A DNA stretch of 64,000 nucleotides from Saussurea involucrata. Taxonomy: Eukaryota; Streptophyta; Magnoliopsida; Asterales; Asteraceae. Both the position numbers and the translations under genes were made by a program. This document shows positions 58,401 through 64,000 of the stretch, in pieces. The DNA is taken from assembly GCA_033807775.1 (NCBI GenBank), contig JAWVWS010001044.1, positions 1 to 64,000 on the forward strand. Reading direction: 5' to 3'. The notes under the pieces were generated by a model. That model had not been told where the DNA came from, ran no database searches, and worked only from the letters and a program-made list of their open reading frames with translations. Each line of letters opens with the position of its first letter. The first letter of the stretch is position 1.

Positions 58401-61400
58401 CCGAAACCCTTCCTAAGTAAAGTTCGAGTTTCGGACTTTGGGTTTAATCGGTTTTCGGGTTCATCGGGTCGGGTTTATCGGGTCGGGTTCATCGGGTTTC
58501 GGACTTAGATCTAAGCATAAAGTTGTGTTTGTTGAAAAATCCGTATAAAATCACTCACTCATTGGTCTGATTGAGGTGTATAATATATCGATGGAAAGCT
58601 CTCTGTGTCTAGAACAACTTTCTAGTTTACAACGAGATCTAATTGCGACTTTAAGGGGCTCGAAATAATGTATTTCCAAAACTGGTCATGTTAAAACGGG
58701 TTTTGCGCACTGTTTTTGTAAAATTCATATAAAATTGGTCATTGATCCAAAAAATATGCATTTTAGACGATTAGATTCCTAAGAAATAGTAGTACGTTTT
58801 TAATTTAGATGTCAAATCTTAATTTGTTCTCTAAGTATGGGTAAATCGTCAAAACGCTTGTACGACGGAAGCTGTAACTTTTCAAAGTTGTTTTCTACTA
58901 AAAACTAGGGGTGAGCATCGGTCGGGTCGGGTCGGGCCGAAAAACCCCCATCCCGATCGTGTTTTGGGAGGACAAAACAAGCCCCGAAACCCTTCCTAAG
59001 TAAAGTTCGAGTTTCGGACTTTGGGTCTAATCGGTTTTCGGGTTCATCGGGTCGGGTTCATCGGGTTTCGGACTTAGATCTAAGCATAAAGTTGTGTTTG
59101 TTGAAAAATCCGTATAAAATCACTCACTCATTAGTCTGATTGAGGTGTATAATATATCGATGGAAAGCTCTCTGTGTTTAGAACAACTTTCTAGTTTACA
59201 ACGAGATCTAATTGCGACTTTAAGGGGCTCGAAATAATGTATTTCCAAAACTAGTCATGTTAAAACGGGTTTTGCGCACTGTTTTTGTAAAATTCATATA
59301 AAATTGGTCATTGATCCAAAAAATATGCATTTTAGACGATTAGATTCCTAAGAAATAGTAGTACGTTTTTAATTTAGATGTCAAATCTTAATTTGTTCTC
59401 TAAGTATGGGTAAATCGTCAAAACGCTTGTAGAACGGAAGCTGTAACTTTTCAAAGTTGTTTTCTACTAAAAACTAGGGGTGAGCATCGGTCGGGTCGGG
59501 TCGGGCCGAAAAACCCCCATCCCGATCGGGTTTTGGGTGGACAAAACAGGCCCCGAAACCCTTCCTAAGTAAAGTTCGAGTTTCGGACTTTGGGTCTAAT
59601 CGGTTTTCGGGTTCATCGGGTCGGGTTCATCGGGTTTCGGACTTAGATCTAAGCATAAAGTTCTGTTTGTTGAAAAATCCATATAAAATCACTCACTCAT
59701 TGGTCTGATTGAGGTGTATAATATATCGATGGAAAGCTCTCTGTGTCTAGAACAACTTTCTAGTTTACAACGAGATCTAATTGCGACTTTAAGGGGCTCG
59801 AAATAATGTATTTCCAAAACTGGTCATGTTAAAACGGGTTTTGCGCACTGTTTTTGTAAAATTCATATAAAATTGGTCATTGATCCAAAAAATATGCATT
59901 TTAGACGATTAGATTCCTAAGAAATAGTAGTACGTTTTTAATTTAGATGTCAAATCTTAATTTGTTCTCTAAGTATGGGTAAATCGTCAAAACGCTTGTA
60001 GGACGGAAGCTGTAACTTTTCAAAGTTGTTTTCTACTAAAAACTAGGGGTGAGCATCGGTCGGGTCGGGTCGGGCCGAAAAACCCCCATCCCGATCGGGT
60101 TTTGGGTGGACAAAACAGGCCCCGAAACCCTTCCTAAGTAAAGTTCGAGTTTCGGACTTTGGGTCTAATCGGATTTTCGGGTTTATCGGGTCGGGTTCAT
60201 CGGGTTTCGGACTTAGATCTAAGCATAAAGTTCTGTTTGTTGAAAAATCCGTATAAAATCACTCACTCATTGGTCTGATTGAGGTGTATAATATATCAAT
60301 GGAAATCTCTCTGTGTTTAGAACAACTTTCTAGTTTATAACGAGATCTAATTGCGACTTTAAGGGGCTCGAAATAATGTATTTCCAAAACTGGTCATGTT
60401 AAAACGGGTTTTGCGCACTGTTTTTGTAAAATTCATATAAAATTGGTCATTGATCCAAAAAATATGCATTTTAGACGATTAGATTCCTAAGAAATAGTAG
60501 TACGTTTTTAATTTAGATGTCAAATCTTAATTTGTTCTCTAAGTATGGGTAAATCGTCAATACGCTTGTAGGACGGAAGCTGTAACTTTTCAAAGTTGTT
60601 TTCTACTAAAAACTAGGGGTGAGCATCGGTCGGGTCGGGTCGGGCCGAAAAACCCCCATCCCGATCGGGTTTTGGGTGGACAAAACAGGCCCCGAAACCC
60701 TTCCCAAGTAAAGTTCGAGTTTCGGACTTTGGGTCTAATCGGTTTTCGGGTTCATCGGGTCGGGTTCATCGGGTTTCGGACTTAGATCTAAGCATAAAGT
60801 TCTGTTTGTTGAAAAATCCGTATAAAATCACTCACTCATTGGTCAGATTGAGGTGTATAATATATCGATGGAAAGCTCTCTGTGTCTAGAACAACTTTCT
60901 AGTTTACAACGAGATCTAATTGCGAGTTTAAGGGGCTCGAAATAATGTATTTCTAAAACTGGTCATGTTAAAACGGGTTTTGCGCACTGTTTTTGTAAAA
61001 TTCATATAAAATTGGTCATTGATCCAAAAAATATGCATTTTAGACGATTAGATTCCTAAGAAATAGTAGTACGTTTTTAATTTAGATGTCAAATCTTAAT
61101 TTGTTCTCTAAGTATGGGTAAATCGTCAAACCGCTTGTAGGACGGAAGCTGTAACTTTTCAAAGTTGTTTTCTACTAAAAACTAGGGGTGAGCATCGGTC
61201 GGGTCGGGTCGGGCCGAAAAACCCCCATCCCGATCGGGTTTTGGGTGGACAAAACAGGCCCCGAAACCCTTCCTAAGTAAAGTTCGAGTTTCGGACTTTG
61301 GGTCTAATCGGTTTTCGGGTTCATCGGGTCGGGTTCATCGGGTTTCGGACTTAGATCTAAGCATAAAGTTCTGTTTGTTGAAAAATCCGTATAAAAACAC

Positions 61401-61630
61401 TCACTCATTGGTCAGATTGAGGTGTATAATATATCGATGGAAAGCTCTCTGTGTCTAGAACAACTTTCTAGTTTACAACGAGATCTAATTGCGACTTTAA
61501 GGGGCTCGAAATAATGTATTTCCAAAACTGGTCATGTTAAAACGGGTTTTGCGCACTGTTTTTGTAAAATTCATATAAAATTGGTCATTGATCCAAAAAA
61601 TATGCATTTTAGACGATTAGATTCCTAAGA

Positions 61631-64000
61631 AATATTAGTACGTTTTTAATTTAGATGTCAAATCTTAATTTGTTCTCTAAGTATGGGTAAATCGTCAAAA
61701 CGCTTGTAGGACGGAAGCTGTAACTTTTCAAAGTTGTTTTCTACTAAAAACTAGGGGTGAGCATCGGTCGGGTCGGGTCGGGCCGAAAAACCCCCATCCC
61801 GATCGGGTTTTGGGTGGACAAAACAGGCCCCGAAACCCTTCCTAAGTAAAGTTCGAGTTTCGGACTTTGGGTCTAATCGGTTTTCGGGTTCATCGGGTCG
61901 GGTTCATCGGGTTTCGGACTTAGATCTAAGCATAAAGTTCTGTTTGTTGAAAAATCCGTATAAAATCACTCACTCATTGGTCTGATTGAGGTGTATAATA
62001 TATCGATGGAAAGCTCTATGTGTCTAGAACAACTTTCTAGTTTACAACGAGATCTAATTGCGACTTTAAGGGGCTCGAAATAATGTATTTCCAAAACTGG
62101 TCATGTTAAAACGGGTTTTGCGCACTGTTTTTGTAAAATTCATATAAAATTGGTCATTGATCCAAAAAATATGAATTTTAGACGATTAGATTCCTAAGAA
62201 ATAGTAGTACGTTTTTAATTTAGATGTCAAATCTTAATTTGTTCTCTAAGTATGGGTAAATCGTCAAACCGCTTGTAGGACGGAAGCTGTAACTTTTCAA
62301 AGTTGTTTTCTACTAAAAACTAGGGGTGAGCATCGGTCGGGTCGGGTCGGGCCGAAAAACCCCCATCCCGATCGGGTTTTGGGTGGACAAAACAGGCCCC
62401 GAAACCCTTCCTAAGTAAAGTTCGAGTTTCGGACTTTGGGTCTAATCGGTTTTCGGGTTCATCGGGTCGGGTTCATCGGGTTTCGGACTTAGATCTAAGC
62501 ATAAAGTTCTGTTTGTTGAAAAATCCGTATAAAATCACTCACTCATTGGTCTGATTGAGGTGTATAATATATCGATGGAAAGCTCTTTGTGTTTAGAACA
62601 ACTTTCTAGTTTACAACGAGATCTAATTGCGACTTTAAGGGGCTCGAAATAATGTATTTCCAAAACTGGTCATGTTAAAACGGGTTTTGCGCACTGTTTT
62701 TGTAAAATTCATATAAAATTGGTCATTGATCCAAAAAATATGCATTTTAGACGATTAGATTCCTAAGAAATAGTAGTACGTTTTTAATTTAGATGTCAAA
62801 TCTTAATTTGTTCTCTAAGTATGGGTAAATCGTCAAAACGCTTGTAGGACGGAAGCTGTAACTTTTCAAAGTTGTTTTCTACTAAAAACTAGGGGTGAGC
62901 ATCGGTCGGGTCGGGTCGGGCCGAAAAACCCCCATCCCGATCGGGTTTTGGGTGGACAAAACAGGCCCCGAAACCCTTCCTAAGTAAAGTTCGAGTTTCG
63001 GACTTTGGGTCTAATCGGTTTTCGGGTTCATCGGGTCGGGTTCATCGGGTTTCGGACTTAGATCTAAGCATAAAGTTCTGTTTGTTGAAAAATCCGTATA
63101 AAAACACTCACTCATTGGTCAGATTGAGGTGTATAATATATCGATGGAAAGCTCTCTGTGTCTAGAACAACTTTCTAGTTTACAACGAGATCTAATTGCG
63201 ACTTTAAGGGGCTCGAAATAATGTATTTCCAAAACTGGTCATGTTAAAACGGGTTTTGCGCACTGTTTTTGTAAAATTCATATAAAATTGGTCATTGATC
63301 CAAAAAATATGCATTTTAGACGATTAGATTCCTAAGAAATATTAGTACGTTTTTAATTTAGATGTCAAATCTTAATTTGTTCTCTAAGTATGGGTAAATC
63401 GTCAAAACGCTTGTAGGACGGAAGCTGTAACTTTTCAAAGTTGTTTTCTACTAAAAACTAGGGGTGAGCATCGGTCGGGTCGGGTCGGGCCGAAAAACCC
63501 CCATCCCGATCGGGTTTTGGGTGGACAAAACAGGCCCCGAAACCCTTCCTAAGTAAAGTTCGAGTTTCGGACTTTGGGTCTAATCGGTTTTCGGGTTCAT
63601 CGGGTCGGGTTCATCGGGTTTCGGACTTAGATCTAAGCATAAAGTTCTGTTTGTTGAAAAATCCGTATAAAATCACTCACTCATTGGTCTGATTGAGGTG
63701 TATAATATATCGATGGAAAGCTCTATGTGTCTAGAACAACTTTCTAGTTTACAACGAGATCTAATTGCGACTTTAAGGGGCTCGAAATAATGTATTTCCA
63801 AAACTGGTCATGTTAAAACGGGTTTTGCGCACTGTTTTTGTAAAATTCATATAAAATTGGTCATTGATCCAAAAAATATGAATTTTAGACGATTAGATTC
63901 CTAAGAAATAGTAGTACGTTTTTAATTTAGATGTCAAATCTTAATTTGTTCTCTAAGTATGGGTAAATCGTCAAAACGCTTGTAGGACGGAAGCTATAAC
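61631..64000 (+). repeat. Three-monomer higher-order unit (1,707 bp), window end
   Basis: AATATTAGTACG (61631 and 63338), ATGAATTTTAG (62171 and 63878) and AAAAACACTCAC with GGTCAGATTG (about 61393 and 63101) recur at 1,707 bp, exactly three 569-bp monomers. Copies here are nearly identical, so this duplication is probably recent. Confidence 0.78.

Larger units (their letters stand above)
22064..64000 (+). repeat. Satellite array, right block, 569-bp monomer, about 74 copies
   Basis: Same monomer, strand and register as the left block, running off the window end. Copies come in three main lengths set by a 14-bp unit (CGGGTCGGGTTCAT). It is missing in about fourteen copies (near 27285, 28980, 32380, 35780, 38600, 42590, 45440, 47700, 49395, 50515, 52215, 57345 among them), and an extra copy is present in about five (near 39740, 44860, 55040, 55630, 58470). 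Rare changes also occur in the GGGTC run (36780 and 52640). Reading through to the end I found no gene, other insertion, inversion or break. Confidence 0.96.

Overview
The window is plant nuclear DNA, made almost entirely of a satellite array with one long Ty1/copia LTR retrotransposon inserted in it. No host single-copy gene, rRNA, tRNA or CRISPR array is visible. The copia pol with a Met-type primer binding site, the long coiled-coil gag with two CCHC knuckles and the large accessory ORF after pol place the element in the Sirevirus (SIRE/Maximus) lineage. The accessory protein resembles, from memory, retroelement proteins common in Asteraceae, so a eudicot and perhaps a composite is my best guess. 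That is inference, not a search result.

Layout. Positions 1-392 are the 3' end (polypurine tract plus the first 372 bp of the LTR) of a second copy of the same family, cut off and fused to satellite. Positions 393-10794 are satellite in a head-to-tail 569-bp monomer (about 18 copies). Positions 10795-22058 are the complete 11,264-bp element: two 736-bp LTRs, 5-bp target duplication AAAAA, PBS, gag, pol, a 17-bp minisatellite, an accessory ORF, and a hairpin plus polypurine tract. Positions 22059-64000 resume the satellite in the exact register where it was interrupted (about 74 more copies), all on the same strand. Several higher-order repeat regimes are visible: a four-monomer unit of 2,276 bp on both sides of the insertion, then three-monomer and five-monomer units further right.

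How the parts work together. The LTR supplies promoter and RNA ends. Gag would form the particle, and pol supplies protease, integrase, reverse transcriptase and RNase H. The accessory ORF is of unknown function. The copy is young (about 5 differences between its LTRs by hand count) but broken: a TAA in gag, a frame change at gag/pol, a TAG and a one-base frameshift in RNase H, and a TAA in the accessory ORF. It could move only with proteins supplied by another copy.

The most unusual signal is a short directional motif, roughly GTTARTACTGCT. It is repeated 12 times in each LTR, about ten times in the end of gag, about 25 times between pol and the accessory ORF, and in related form within the accessory ORF. 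It recurs in coding and non-coding DNA of one element, always on the same strand. This resembles the motif arrays of plant transposons that encode a sequence-specific anti-silencing protein, and is the best candidate here for an undescribed system.
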